NCBI RefSeq assembly: GCF_012726195.1
Contig: NZ_JAASAF010000005.1
Coordinates: 62,001-126,000, forward strand
Length of the DNA: 64,000 nt
Direction of reading: 5' to 3'
DNA from: Rhodococcus sp. HNM0563
Lineage (GTDB): Bacteria; Actinomycetota; Actinomycetes; Mycobacteriales; Mycobacteriaceae
Shown here one piece after another: positions 1-9,030 of the stretch. Both the position numbers and the translations under genes were made by a program. Every line of letters begins with the position of its first letter. The stretch's first letter is position 1. Below the pieces are notes generated by a model. It had not been told where the DNA came from. It ran no database searches and was given only the letters and a program-made list of their open reading frames with translations.

Positions 1-869
1 ACCTGCTCGATGTCGTCGGTGGGCAGGGGGTACTCAATCTGATCGAGCTCGGTGATCAGGCGATGCGTCCGCGCTTGTTCTCCACTTTCCTGATGTGGCT
101 GCTGGCAGATCTGTTCCAAGCACTGCCGGAAGTCGGCGACCTCGACAAACCGAAACTGGTATTCGTATTGGACGAGGCCCACCTGCTGTTCGCGGATGCC
201 TCCGACGCGTTCCTCCAGCAGGTCGAGCAAACGGTGAAGCTGATCAGGTCGAAGGGTGTCGGCGTGATCTTCTGCACCCAGCTGCCCACCGATATTCCGA
301 ACGCGGTGCTCTCGCAACTCGGCGCGCGGGTGCAGCATGCGCTGCGCGCATTCACCCCCGATGACCAGAAAGCACTGGCGAAGACGGCCCGTACGTACCC
401 GATGACGGAGTTCTACGACCTCGAGGAAGTGCTTACGACGTTGGGGACGGGTGAGGCTGTTGTCACGGTGCTGTCCGAGATGGGAGCCCCGACGCCCGTT
501 GCGTGGACGCGTATCCGCCCGCCTCGATCGCTGATGGACACGGTCGGTGAGAACGCCATGCGGGCGGCGGCGCAGGCGAGCCCGATGTACGGGAAGTACG
601 GCCGCACCATCGATCGCGAGTCGGCGTACGAGAAGCTCACCGCGACAGTGGCGGGCGCACCGAACAACGATCCGGATTTCGAGGCGCCACCTGTTCCGGA
701 CTACGCCGCAGAGCAGGCACCCGCCGCACCGCCCGACGAGGGACCGTCCATCGTCGAGCAGGTGCTCGGTAGCAGTGCGGTGAAGGGGTTTCTGCGGTCG
801 GCAGCGTCGGCGGCGGGCCGGGAGATCTCACGGAGCATCTTCGGGACCGGCAGGCGCCGCCGACGCTAG
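1..869 (+). CDS. HerA-like helicase/DUF853 ATPase, C-terminal part
   Basis: The reading frame is open from the first bases of the window, so the gene starts upstream and only the last 288 or so residues are present. They contain a Walker B-like strand (VFVLDEAHLLF) followed by a RecA-like core segment with FCTQLPTDIP and a basic arginine-rich end (RRRR). This matches the C-terminal half of the DUF853/HerA-like ATPase family of actinobacteria, cytoplasmic P-loop ATPases related to the DNA translocase HerA; the Walker A motif must lie upstream of the window. Cellular role is not established. The stop codon lies three bases from the stop of the convergent monooxygenase gene, and a 7-base repeat (CGCTAGA twice) straddles the stop. 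Confidence 0.85.
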   Translation, partial: LLDVVGGQGVLNLIELGDQAMRPRLFSTFLMWLLADLFQALPEVGDLDKPKLVFVLDEAHLLFADASDAFLQQVEQTVKLIRSKGVGVIFCTQLPTDIPNAVLSQLGARVQHALRAFTPDDQKALAKTARTYPMTEFYDLEEVLTTLGTGEAVVTVLSEMGAPTPVAWTRIRPPRSLMDTVGENAMRAAAQASPMYGKYGRTIDRESAYEKLTATVAGAPNNDPDFEAPPVPDYAAEQAPAAPPDEGPSIVEQVLGSSAVKGFLRSAASAAGREISRSIFGTGRRRRR

Positions 870-872
870 ACG

Positions 873-2333
873 CTAGACGTTCGCGGTGACGCGCGCCTCG
901 GCAGAGCGGAGCGTGCCCGGGATGCGTAGACGCTCGGTTCGAGGGGCCACGACCTTGTCTTCGGGTTCGTCCTTTTTCTCGGCTTCGAAATCATTGCGCA
1001 GGAAGGATTCTCGGGAATCGTCGAGGATCTCCAGCCACGGTGCGGGGAGCGGCGGTGCGGTGGTTCCGGTGAGGGTGGACGTATAGCTACGGTTGCGGTA
1101 GCCCATGATGTCGGCCTTCTTGTCCTTCTTCCACTGCTTGAACACCTCACCCTGGCGCTCGACGTGGAACTCGGGATAGTCGGTCGCATCGACGAGATCC
1201 CGGATGTACGCGGCCTGGAAGTCGATGTCCTCGATCGGGTTGCTCAGAGCCTCTTCGCGGGTTCGCCACGACTCGATATCTGCGTCGCGACTGTCGAAGT
1301 CGGGCAACGCGATCCGGCCGAGCATCACGTCGCGGGCGTACCACGCCTGCGCGTCGAACATGTTGAACGTGAAGTACTGGTCCTGCATGCCGAGGTACAT
1401 CAGGCGCGGGTTGTTCTGGAAGAAGATGCCCTTGTAGATGTTTCGCGGGTACAGCCGGTTGTTGGTACGCAGTCGCAGCTCGTCGGGCAGGAACGGGAAG
1501 TGGTGCTGGTAGCCGGTGCAGAGCACGATGGCGTCGACCTCGCGGGTGCTGCCGTCCTTGAAATGTGCTGTGCTGCCGTCGACATGCGTGAGCAGTGGCA
1601 CTTCGGAGAACGCATCGGGCCAGTCATGTCCCATCGGCGCGGAGCGGTAACTGAAGGTGACCTGCTTTGCACCGTACTTGTAGCACTGCGTTCCGATGTC
1701 CTCGGCCGAGTAACTGCTGCCGACGAGAAGCAGTCGCTTGCCTGCGAACTCGGCGGCGTCACGGAAATCGTGCGCGTGCAGGACGCGCCCGGGGAACCGG
1801 TCGAGGCCCTCGAATTCGGGCACGTTCGGAGTGGAGAAGTGCCCGGTGGCGACGACCACGTAGTCGAATTCGTCGGATTCGAGTTCGCCCTTGTCGTGGT
1901 CCATCACGGTAACGGTGAACTTCTTGGTCTGTTCGGAGTAGTCGACCCACCGCACCGCTGTGTTGAACCGGACGTACTTGCGCACATCGCTTTTCTCTAC
2001 CCGACCCATGATGTAGTCGAGGAGGACCGCGCGCGGCGGGTACGAAGGGATGGGTCGTCCGAAATGCTCCTCGAAGGAGTAGTCGGCGAACTCGAGGCAT
2101 TCCTTGGGGCCGTTGGACCACAGGTACCGGTACATGCTCGCGTGAACCGGTTCGCCGTGTGCATCGAGGCCGGTGCGCCACGTGTAGTTCCACATTCCGC
2201 CCCAGTCTGCCTGCTTCTCGAAGCACACGATGTCGGGGACGTCGTCGAGACCGGCTTTCCGTGCTGCCTCGAAGGCGCGCAGCTGCGCGAGCCCACTCGG
2301 TCCTGCTCCAAGAATTGCGATCTTCGGCGACAA
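873..2333 (-). CDS. tmm: Flavin-containing monooxygenase, trimethylamine monooxygenase-like
   Basis: 486 residues. The Rossmann FAD motif GAGPSG is at 9-14, the FMO fingerprint [11 protein letters not shown] at 180-190 and the NADPH-binding motif [10 protein letters not shown] at 205-214. Long stretches resemble bacterial trimethylamine monooxygenase (Tmm), including the [16 protein letters not shown] block near residue 68 and the [11 protein letters not shown] block near 270, so an S- or N-oxygenating FMO acting on small methylated amines is the best guess. No TMAO demethylase, gamma-glutamylmethylamide or methylamine pathway genes lie nearby, so the physiological substrate is uncertain. The start is TTG, chosen because AGGAG sits 7 bases upstream. 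A nested palindrome overlaps this ribosome-binding site. Confidence 0.85.
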   Translation of the reverse strand: MSPKIAILGAGPSGLAQLRAFEAARKAGLDDVPDIVCFEKQADWGGMWNYTWRTGLDAHGEPVHASMYRYLWSNGPKECLEFADYSFEEHFGRPIPSYPPRAVLLDYIMGRVEKSDVRKYVRFNTAVRWVDYSEQTKKFTVTVMDHDKGELESDEFDYVVVATGHFSTPNVPEFEGLDRFPGRVLHAHDFRDAAEFAGKRLLLVGSSYSAEDIGTQCYKYGAKQVTFSYRSAPMGHDWPDAFSEVPLLTHVDGSTAHFKDGSTREVDAIVLCTGYQHHFPFLPDELRLRTNNRLYPRNIYKGIFFQNNPRLMYLGMQDQYFTFNMFDAQAWYARDVMLGRIALPDFDSRDADIESWRTREEALSNPIEDIDFQAAYIRDLVDATDYPEFHVERQGEVFKQWKKDKKADIMGYRNRSYTSTLTGTTAPPLPAPWLEILDDSRESFLRNDFEAEKKDEPEDKVVAPRTERLRIPGTLRSAEARVTANV

Positions 2334-2342
2334 AGTACTACT

Positions 2343-2385
2343 CCTGTGTTTGTGAAAATTTTCCGTAACTACTTGTTAACACAGG
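2343..2385 (-). promoter_or_regulatory. Nested inverted repeats in the tmm leader
   Basis: CCTGTGTT (2343-2350) and AACACAGG (2378-2385) are perfect 8-base inverted arms 27 bases apart. Between them are the palindrome GAAAATTTTC (2354-2363) and, overlapping the right arm, TGTTAACA (2374-2381). The left arm overlaps the ribosome-binding site of tmm. This AT-rich patch stands out from the surrounding high-GC DNA and is a plausible operator or RNA hairpin that hides the start site. No known consensus is recognised. Confidence 0.45.
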
Positions 2386-2573
2386 TATCGATTTGTGGGA
2401 ATTTGCGCGACTCATGCCAACTGCACCCTGGTCGACAGGGAAACAGCAGATGGGAGTAGGTGAGGCGAAGCGGAAAGAGCACCCTCGGGAAGTGAGGGGG
2501 ATCACTGTAATGCGCCAGGACCGGCATCCGATGCGAGATGCGCCGGACGCCGGTCGGGGACATGTGCGAGGCG

Positions 2574-3377
2574 TCAGCCTCCGAGCTTCTTGTAGAACGC
2601 GCCGGCGATAGGGGCGGAGATGGACCGGGGAGCAAACTGTCCCGCGGCCGACATCGCCTTCGAGATCACGCCGGGAACGATGCGCATGCGGTTCTGTGCG
2701 AGTGCGTCCAACGACACCTTCGCGGTGTGTTCACTCGAAATCCACAGGAAGTCGGGAACGATCCGATCGACGATCGACGCCTCGGACGGATCCGGAACCT
2801 CGGTGCGCACAGGTCCGGGAGCCAGCAGCGTGACATGCACGCCGCTGCCCTTGAGTTCCCCGCGAAGCGATTCGGAGAAGGTGTTCACGAACGCCTTGGT
2901 CGCGGCGTAGGTCGCGTTGTTGGGGATTGCCATGTTGCCTGCCGCAGACCCGACCATCAGGATCGCGCCCGACTTGCGCTCCACCATCCCGGGAAGAACC
3001 GCGAGAGTCAGATCATGCACCGCAACCGCATTGAGTTCGACCTGCGCCCGCTCATAGGACGGATCCAGCTCGGCCACAGCACCGAACGTGGCGATACCCG
3101 CGTTGTTGCACAGAATGCTGATCCGTCGCGAGGACAACTCGTCGACGAGATCGGTACGGGCCTCGGGGGCGGACAGGTCGCATGCGCGCACGTCGACTTC
3201 GACGCCGTGTGCGGACCTGAGCTCGGTCGCGAGCTCCTCCATGACGTCGCCACGTCGCGCGACGAGGATCAGTGAATGCCCGCGCGCCGCGAGCTCGGTG
3301 GCCAGCGCCTCGCCGATACCGGAGGAGGCTCCGGTGACAACGGCACGGGCATCGGGGTGGGGGTTCGGCAGAGTCAC
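2574..3377 (-). CDS. Short-chain dehydrogenase/reductase
   Basis: 267 residues with the classical SDR layout: glycine-rich cofactor motif TGASSGIG near residues 15-22, NNAGIATFGA near 89-98, catalytic serine in MVGSAAGNM and YAATK near 156-160. The arginines after the first strand (VARRGD) suggest NADP(H). Substrate unknown. The C-terminus ends KKLGG and has a membrane-associated look, as in DltE-like oxidoreductases. The start is GTG and appears leaderless: a TAGGCT hexamer ends 7 bases upstream and no Shine-Dalgarno sequence is visible. It is transcribed towards tmm, with about 240 bases between them. Confidence 0.85.
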   Translation of the reverse strand: MTLPNPHPDARAVVTGASSGIGEALATELAARGHSLILVARRGDVMEELATELRSAHGVEVDVRACDLSAPEARTDLVDELSSRRISILCNNAGIATFGAVAELDPSYERAQVELNAVAVHDLTLAVLPGMVERKSGAILMVGSAAGNMAIPNNATYAATKAFVNTFSESLRGELKGSGVHVTLLAPGPVRTEVPDPSEASIVDRIVPDFLWISSEHTAKVSLDALAQNRMRIVPGVISKAMSAAGQFAPRSISAPIAGAFYKKLGG

Positions 3378-3384
3378 GGCGTTC

Positions 3385-3390
3385 AGCCTA
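3385..3390 (-). promoter_or_regulatory. -10 hexamer of a leaderless promoter (SDR gene)
   Basis: On the minus strand TAGGCT is followed by 7 bases and the GTG start of the SDR gene, placing the transcription start at or next to the start codon. There is no convincing -35 box. Confidence 0.5.
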
Positions 3391-3434
3391 GCCGGGCAGC
3401 GGCACTCGTTCGAACGGCCGACCCCCCGTGCCGG

Positions 3435-3947
3435 TCACGCGTTCTTCTTGTCTTTCTTGACCTGACGGCGCGCACCCGCGGCGATCGTCGATGCTTCGTA
3501 TTTCTTGCGGCCGGACGAATCGCGGGTGGAATCGACGCGTGACTTTCCCTCCGATTTCACCTTGCCTTTGCCCTTGCCACCTGCGCCGTCCGACGGCACC
3601 GGGGAATCACTCCGGGCGAGCGCCAGCTGCTCTTCTTTGAGCTGCTGGGCAGACTGGCGTGCCACCTTGGCCAGCCGACGGCTGACCCGCGCAAGGGCGT
3701 CCTCGAACAGCTCGGCTTTACCGGCATTGCGCTTGTTCGCTGCGCGACCCGAGGCGCGGGACTTCTTCTCACCGACCTTTTCTGCGCCGCTTCTGCGGTA
3801 GAGCTTGACGTACTTGTTGCGCGCCCGGCGGGTCCGAGTGTGCAGGTCGATGAGGTCGTCTTCGGTGAGTTCGGCAATCTGCGACTTCTTCGTTTCCCGG
3901 ATGAGGACGAATTCGTCCTCGGACAGCGTGTTCGGAAGCTTTGCCAT
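3435..3947 (-). CDS. Small lysine/arginine-rich hypothetical protein
   Basis: 170 residues, strongly basic. The N-terminal third (MAKLPNTLSEDEFVLIRET) is predicted soluble and mixed; the middle is helical with a charged repeat-like pattern (RRLAKVARQSAQQLKEEQ), and the tail is low-complexity Lys/Gly/Ser ending VKKDKKNA. The composition suggests a nucleic-acid-associated or cytoplasmic accessory protein, but I do not recognise the family and assign no function. The start was placed at this ATG because residues encoded further upstream look non-coding (Arg/Ser-rich, no homologous feel), while a GGGAA-type ribosome site lies just upstream. It is flanked by the SDR gene and the ABC transporter terminator. 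Confidence 0.7.
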   Translation of the reverse strand: MAKLPNTLSEDEFVLIRETKKSQIAELTEDDLIDLHTRTRRARNKYVKLYRRSGAEKVGEKKSRASGRAANKRNAGKAELFEDALARVSRRLAKVARQSAQQLKEEQLALARSDSPVPSDGAGGKGKGKVKSEGKSRVDSTRDSSGRKKYEASTIAAGARRQVKKDKKNA

Positions 3948-4074
3948 CTTCGATTCCCATCGTCGCGATAATTCGCTGCTACGCAGCAGACTATCGGAAT
4001 GGACAGGTCGGCGACCGGTCTTCTGGTCCGAGAAAGCAGGTCTTGTCCGATCTCGGATTCCGGTCGAACGAGAA

Positions 4075-4108
4075 CGGGGTCGGTCGCCCCCGACGTCGAC
4101 CGACCCCG
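4075..4108 (-). terminator. Terminator hairpin after the liv-type operon
   Basis: A perfect 12-base stem (CGGGGTCGGTCG at 4075-4086 and its complement at 4097-4108) with a 10-base loop lies 29 bases beyond the stop of the binding-protein gene. There is no T tract, as is common in actinobacteria. Confidence 0.65.
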
Positions 4109-4136
4109 CACCCAGAGACCCGATCCGGAGTGACAC

Positions 4137-5399
4137 CTATCCCGTTGCGTACTCGACGACGGGGTCGCCGGGGGTGTCGGTGGTGGTGTACGACGGCCCC
4201 ATGTACTCCTGGATCCCGCCCCGGACCTGGTTGATACGCGCCCCGCCTGCCCCAGCGTGGTCATCGGCCGAGAAGCGGAACGGGACGAGGTTCGGTCCGT
4301 CGAAACCGTTCTCGGTGATCGCGGCGACGATCGATTCGCGGGTCGGGTTCTCACCGGCAGCTTCGAGCGCCTGCACGAACAGATGCGCCATCGACATTCC
4401 GTAGACGATGTTGCCGTCGAACTCGGCCCCGCCGTTGTACTTGTCGTTGATCTCCCGGAACAGGGTGGTCCATTCGTCGTCTTCACTGAAGTGGGACGGC
4501 AGATAGTTGGTGCTCAGCAGGCCTTCCGCGAGGGGAGCGGCCTCACCGAGCGTCTTGGACAATGTCACGAGGTCACCGCCGACCGACGCGGTGGTCCACT
4601 GCGGAGCGAACCCCAGACGACCCGCGGTGCCGATCGCCAGCGCGGTGAATCCGGGGATCGTGGCGAGCATGACCACCTCGCATCCCGCGGCCTGAAGGGC
4701 TCCGATCTGGGGTGCGACGTTGGTGTTGCTCGTGGAGTAGGTCTGGCGTTCGACGACGTTCTCGGCACCGACGATCTGCTCGACCCCGTCGAGGTAGTCG
4801 GCTCCGAAGTCGTCGTCCTGGCCGAACGTGCAGATCTTCTTGTCGGGAAGGTTCTTGTCGACGTAGTCGGTCATGACCTTCGCTTCGACCGTGTAGTCGG
4901 CGTTGTATCCGAAGGTCAGCGGGTACTTGTCGGGCTGGTTCCAGGTCCGCGACCCGGACGCGACGAAAAGGTCGGGCACGCCGTTGGTGTCGAGGAAATC
5001 GAGAACGCCCGAGTGTGTGGGTGTGCCCAGTCCGCCCAGGATCGCGAAGACCTGGTCCTGCAGCACCAGTTCGCGCACCACCTGCTGGGTGTTCGCCGGG
5101 TTGTAGCCGTCGTCGAGCACCTTGTATTCGATGGTGCGTCCGTGCACACCTCCCTGCTCGTTGACGTGGTCGAAGTACGCCTGGGTTGCGGCCGGGATCT
5201 TCGAGTAGCCGGCCGCAGCGGGCCCGGTCATCGGCATGTGGGTGCCGATGAGCACCGACGTGTCGGTGATACCGGTGGTGTCACCCTCGCCTGCGGAGCC
5301 GCCCGTCGCGCTGGTGCCGCTGCCGCATCCGGCTGCGGTGAGAGCCGCGGTCGCCGCGAGTGCGACGATCGGGATCAAGTGTCGCCGGGATCTGATCAT
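4137..5399 (-). CDS. Branched-chain-type ABC transporter substrate-binding lipoprotein
   Basis: 420 residues. The basic N-terminus, hydrophobic stretch and lipobox LTAAGC near residues 20-25 show a lipoprotein exported and anchored outside the membrane. The rest is a type I periplasmic-binding fold of the LivK/Peripla_BP_6 family (early VLIGTHMPMTGPAA strand, later YGMSMAHLFVQALEAAG). It captures the ligand for the LivH/LivM permease. The ligand cannot be read from the sequence; family members bind branched-chain amino acids, urea, amides or aromatic acids. Its ATG overlaps the livM stop by four bases (ATGA), so translation is coupled. It is the last gene of the operon. Confidence 0.88.
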   Translation of the reverse strand: MIRSRRHLIPIVALAATAALTAAGCGSGTSATGGSAGEGDTTGITDTSVLIGTHMPMTGPAAAGYSKIPAATQAYFDHVNEQGGVHGRTIEYKVLDDGYNPANTQQVVRELVLQDQVFAILGGLGTPTHSGVLDFLDTNGVPDLFVASGSRTWNQPDKYPLTFGYNADYTVEAKVMTDYVDKNLPDKKICTFGQDDDFGADYLDGVEQIVGAENVVERQTYSTSNTNVAPQIGALQAAGCEVVMLATIPGFTALAIGTAGRLGFAPQWTTASVGGDLVTLSKTLGEAAPLAEGLLSTNYLPSHFSEDDEWTTLFREINDKYNGGAEFDGNIVYGMSMAHLFVQALEAAGENPTRESIVAAITENGFDGPNLVPFRFSADDHAGAGGARINQVRGGIQEYMGPSYTTTDTPGDPVVEYATG

Positions 5400-6508
5400 C
5401 GGTGTGCCTCAGCTTTCGGTGTGGTGGAGACGGGAACGGGCGCGGGAACCGAACCCGATCGGTGGCACGGGGCGCGCCCGCGCGGTGACACGGCGTGCAC
5501 AGCGCGTGAGAGCAGACCCTGAAGGCCTGCGGGAGCTACGAGAACGACGGCGATCACGGCAAGGCCGAACAGTGCGATCGCGAGATTGCCGTCGAGGCGC
5601 TCGGCCAGCGCCGGCGACATGTGCAGAGAATCGGTGACTGCCGCAACGAGTGCGGGCAGCACGACGAGCAGCACCGCACCCCACACCGCGCCGAGCAGGG
5701 AACCGAGGCCGCCGATGACCACGCCCATCAGCAGGAACAGGGAGAACGTCACACCGAATGCACCGGGCGACGCGCTCTGCGTCACCATCGCCAGAACGCC
5801 GCCGCCGAGTCCCGCGGCTCCGGAGCTCGCCACGAAGGTGGCGATCTTGGTGCGGGTGACGTCGATTCCGGAGAGTCGGGCGGCGATCTCGTCGTCGCGC
5901 ACAGCCTGCATCCGTCGCCCGAATTCGCCGGAGGTCAGGTTGGACAGCGCGAGGACGGTCACTGCCGCAGCGAGAACCGCGATGGTGGCATGCCACTGTT
6001 CGACGGTGAACAAGGCGGCGATCCCACTCGGTGGGCCTTCGACGTACGCCCACAGTCCCTGATCTCCGCCGAGCAGACCCGAGAACGTGGTGGTGATCGA
6101 CGGGATCGCGACGACGAGGGCGAGGGTGAGACCAGCGAGATACGGGCCGTGCAACCGTGCGGCGGCCGCACCGACGATCACTCCCACGACCGAGGTGAGG
6201 ACGACCGCGGCGGCCAGGGGGACGAGCAGTACGGCGATCCCGGTGGCGCCCGCATCGCCCATACTGTTGGCGGTGAGTGCGAATGTGTAAGCGCCGCATG
6301 CCATCAGCGCTCCGTGGCCGAGGGAGAGCTGACCGTTGCGCCCGATGAGTACCGTCAATCCCGCTGTGGCACACACGTACGCGGCGATCGTGGCCAGTTG
6401 GTAGTTGCGGAACGGCGGTAGGACGAAGACCGCGACGATCACCACTGCGGTCGCGCCGACGATCAATGCCGTGCGGGTCACGGATGTGGCGAGTTGTGTC
6501 GACGACAT
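5396..6508 (-). CDS. Branched-chain-type ABC transporter permease (LivM family)
   Basis: 370 residues of mostly hydrophobic sequence with about eight to ten predicted membrane spans. The family-typical segment LIGRNGQLSLGHGALMACGAY lies near residues 53-73 and a conserved cytoplasmic GIDVTRTKI-type coupling segment near 215-225. It pairs with the LivH permease to form the transmembrane channel. Its start lies one base after the livH stop and its stop overlaps the start of the binding-protein gene. The C-terminal 40 residues are Arg/Pro-rich and longer than usual. Confidence 0.88.
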   Translation of the reverse strand: MSSTQLATSVTRTALIVGATAVVIVAVFVLPPFRNYQLATIAAYVCATAGLTVLIGRNGQLSLGHGALMACGAYTFALTANSMGDAGATGIAVLLVPLAAAVVLTSVVGVIVGAAAARLHGPYLAGLTLALVVAIPSITTTFSGLLGGDQGLWAYVEGPPSGIAALFTVEQWHATIAVLAAAVTVLALSNLTSGEFGRRMQAVRDDEIAARLSGIDVTRTKIATFVASSGAAGLGGGVLAMVTQSASPGAFGVTFSLFLLMGVVIGGLGSLLGAVWGAVLLVVLPALVAAVTDSLHMSPALAERLDGNLAIALFGLAVIAVVLVAPAGLQGLLSRAVHAVSPRGRAPCHRSGSVPAPVPVSTTPKAEAHR

Positions 6509-6509
6509 G

Positions 6510-7388
6510 TCAGACCTGCCTTGTCGCTGTGCCGGAGAAGATGCCCTGGGGTCGGATCAGGAGGACTCCGAGCAACGCCAGGAGCACGGCGAGGGGCGCG
6601 ATGCTCCCGCTGAGGTATCCGCTGACGTAGCCGAGCAGCAGGCCGGTGACCAGGCCACCGATGACTGCGCCGACCGGGCTGTCGAGTCCGCCGATCACCG
6701 CTGCCGTGAACGCGAAGATGAACACGAGGTCGACGGCGTGTGGGTTGAGTCCGAGTTCGGTGGGGACGACCAGCAGAGCCGCCAGGGCTCCGACGGCGCC
6801 GGCCAGGGCCCAGCCGAGGGTGAGCATCGCCGAGACCTTCACACCCAGCAGCCGCGACACGTCCGGTGCGAACGCGGAGGCGCGCATCTTCAGGCCGGTG
6901 TCGGTCCGTGTGAACAGGTACGCCAACGCGAGGACCACGATGCCGACCGTGATGAACACGAACAGGTCGTAGGGGGAGAGCACGGCGACGTCGCCGAACC
7001 GGAACGGTTCGCGGCTGAACGGCAGTTGCATCGGACGGAAGTCGTTGCCGTAGATCATGCCGAGCACTGCATGCAGCACCATCACCACACCGAGCGCAAC
7101 GATGACGGCGGCCAAGGGGCGGTTGGTGTCGAGGCGGCGCATGAGCACCCGTTCGACGAGCCCGCCGAGGACGAATCCGCCTGCGATGGCGGCGATGAGG
7201 CCGTACCAATACGACCCCGTCGCGGAGGTGACCGAGTATGCGATGTAGGTCGTGGCTGCTGCCATCGCACCCTGCGCAAAGTTGATCACCCGGGTCCCGC
7301 GCCAGATGAGGACGAGCGCGAGGGCGAACGCAGCGAAGACGGCTCCGCGGGCGAGACCATCGACGGTGAGAAACAGGAATCTGTCCAT
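6510..7388 (-). CDS. Branched-chain-type ABC transporter permease (LivH family)
   Basis: 292 residues, membrane protein with about eight spans. The family signature VINFAQGAMAAATTYIAY lies near residues 34-52 and the C-terminal IRPQGIFSG block is typical of LivH. It is the partner of LivM in an HAAT-family importer. A ribosome site (TGAGGAG) precedes the ATG, and the gene begins 9 bases after the upstream ATPase gene. Confidence 0.88.
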   Translation of the reverse strand: MDRFLFLTVDGLARGAVFAAFALALVLIWRGTRVINFAQGAMAAATTYIAYSVTSATGSYWYGLIAAIAGGFVLGGLVERVLMRRLDTNRPLAAVIVALGVVMVLHAVLGMIYGNDFRPMQLPFSREPFRFGDVAVLSPYDLFVFITVGIVVLALAYLFTRTDTGLKMRASAFAPDVSRLLGVKVSAMLTLGWALAGAVGALAALLVVPTELGLNPHAVDLVFIFAFTAAVIGGLDSPVGAVIGGLVTGLLLGYVSGYLSGSIAPLAVLLALLGVLLIRPQGIFSGTATRQV

Positions 7389-7397
7389 GGTGTCTCC

Positions 7398-8117
7398 TCA
7401 GAAACCCAGGTATGCGGTGCGGAACTCGGGGTCGTGCGCGAGTTCCGCGGCGGATGTGGCGACCGTGACGCGCCCCAGTGACAGCACGATCGCCTGATCG
7501 GCGACGGGGAGAGCGCTGTGGACGTTCTGCTCGACGAGTACGACCGTGAGTCCGGTGCGGTCGCGCAGGTCGCGCAGGGTGGTCATGATCAGGTCCACGA
7601 TGCGCGGGGCGAGGCCGAGTGAGGGTTCGTCGAGCAGGAGCAACGTCGGTCGTGCGACGAGTGCGCGGCCGATCGCGAGCATCTGTCGTTCCCCGCCGGA
7701 GAGTTGGTGCCCCGAGCTGTCGCGGCGCCGGGAGAGCGGCTCGAACATCTCGTACATCTCGGCGACTGCGCGGGCGGCGTCGGCGCGGTCCTTTCGCCAC
7801 AGGCCGCCGAGCCGGAGATTCTCGTCGACGGTGAGTTCGCCGATCACGCCGCGTCCTTCGGGTACGTGGGCTACACCGTGGTGCACGAGCTTCTCGGTGG
7901 GTACCCCGACCAGAGACGTGCCTGAGACACTGATCGTGCCTTGGATGGCAGGGAGTGACCCGGAGAGTGCGCGCAGCAGTGTCGTCTTGCCTGCGCCGTT
8001 GGGACCCACCACAGCAGCGATCGTGCCTGCGGGTACCTCGAAGCAGACGTCGTGGAGGACTGGCACGGGACCGTAACCTGCCGTGAGGTTTTCGACCTGG
8101 AGCAGTGGAGTGCTCAT
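7398..8117 (-). CDS. Branched-chain-type ABC transporter ATPase (LivF family)
   Basis: 239 residues: Walker A GPNGAGKTT near 38-46, C-loop LSGGERQML near 140, Walker B LLLLDEPSLGLAP near 158-170 and an H-loop histidine-type VLVEQNVHSAL block near 192. This is a complete nucleotide-binding subunit of the LivF subfamily. The start was placed at the ATG that overlaps the livG stop (ATGA), because residues encoded further upstream are Arg/Pro-rich and lie inside livG in another frame. Confidence 0.9.
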   Translation of the reverse strand: MSTPLLQVENLTAGYGPVPVLHDVCFEVPAGTIAAVVGPNGAGKTTLLRALSGSLPAIQGTISVSGTSLVGVPTEKLVHHGVAHVPEGRGVIGELTVDENLRLGGLWRKDRADAARAVAEMYEMFEPLSRRRDSSGHQLSGGERQMLAIGRALVARPTLLLLDEPSLGLAPRIVDLIMTTLRDLRDRTGLTVVLVEQNVHSALPVADQAIVLSLGRVTVATSAAELAHDPEFRTAYLGF

Positions 8118-8926
8118 GAAGCCTCCCGGTCGCCGAGGTACGCCTGGGCAACCACGGGATCGGCTTTGATCTCGTCGGGTGTGCCTTGCGAGATCACCCG
8201 GCCGAAGTCGAGGACCGCTATGTGGTCGCACACCGACATGATCAGGTCGACGTTGTGCTCGACGAGCATGACGGAGACGACGCTGTCTGCGCGCTGCGGC
8301 AGAGCTCTGATGAGTTCACGCAGGTCGTCGATATCGGTCTGGTCGAGTCCGCCGGCGGGTTCGTCCAGAAGTAGGAGGGTGGGGTCGGAGATGAGTGCGC
8401 GCGCGATCGCGACCTTCTTTGCGACCGGATAGGGAAGCGCAGGCGGGAGGGTATGTGCGTAGCTGCCGATGCCGAGTTCGTCGAGCAGGTTCGAGGCGTC
8501 GGCGACGGCCTGTCGATTGCGGTGGGCTGCGGGGGGTAGTCCGAGCATGCCGGCGACGAACGGCGAACGATGTCGCCCGGAGGCGCCTGCGGCGACGTTC
8601 TCGACGGCGGTGAGTCCGGCGAACAGGCCGAGGCCCTGCAGGGTCCGGGAGACGCCTCGGGCGGCGAGTCGGTGTGGGACGGGAGTGAACGGCTTCCCGT
8701 CGAGCGACATGGTGCCGTCGCCGGGGCGGATGAACCCGCAGATGACGTTGAACAATGTGGTCTTGCCTGCGCCGTTCGGCCCCATGATCCCGACGACGGA
8801 TCCGGCGGGGACCTGCAGGGAGACGTCGTCGAGGGCGACGATACCTCCGAAGCGAACTCCGATACCGGCCAGTTCGAGGCGCGCGGTATCGGCACTGTCG
8901 GTGCGAGAAAGAGTCTGTAGCTGCAC
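8114..8926 (-). CDS. Branched-chain-type ABC transporter ATPase (LivG family) with divergent C-loop
   Basis: 270 residues. Walker A GPNGAGKTT is near residues 50-58 and Walker B LLLLDEPAGGLDQTD near 180. The usual LSGGQ/LSYGQ C-loop is replaced by LPYPVAKKVAIARAL, lacking the conserved serine and glycines, although the following IARAL is kept. Some actinobacterial LivG-like ATPases share a similar PV-K/R sequence as far as I recall, so this may be a subfamily trait rather than loss of function; LivF supplies a canonical C-loop. It is the first gene of the operon and is divergent from a TetR gene across a 239-base control region. Confidence 0.87.
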   Translation of the reverse strand: MQLQTLSRTDSADTARLELAGIGVRFGGIVALDDVSLQVPAGSVVGIMGPNGAGKTTLFNVICGFIRPGDGTMSLDGKPFTPVPHRLAARGVSRTLQGLGLFAGLTAVENVAAGASGRHRSPFVAGMLGLPPAAHRNRQAVADASNLLDELGIGSYAHTLPPALPYPVAKKVAIARALISDPTLLLLDEPAGGLDQTDIDDLRELIRALPQRADSVVSVMLVEHNVDLIMSVCDHIAVLDFGRVISQGTPDEIKADPVVAQAYLGDREAS

Positions 8927-9017
8927 TTGCGATGCACCTTCTGATTTGTGATCCGCGAATGATGGGTGCGAATCATGTTGAAGTTGAGATCGACATCACG
9001 TTAGCCGAAAGATTACA

Positions 9018-9030
9018 ACACTGACAGTGT
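9018..9030. promoter_or_regulatory. Palindrome ACACTGACAGTGT, candidate TetR operator
   Basis: Perfect inverted repeat (6-base arms around one central A) in the region between the divergent livG-like operon and the TetR gene. It lies 92 bases upstream of the livG start and 136 bases upstream of the tetR start. Position and symmetry suit autoregulation and control of the transporter. Confidence 0.5.

Noticed and set aside
1164-2459. 431-residue plus-strand frame over tmm
   Set aside because: Antisense to a clear monooxygenase.
6478-8151. 557-residue minus-strand frame rich in Arg and Pro
   Set aside because: Overlaps livH and livF in another frame and shows no domain pattern.
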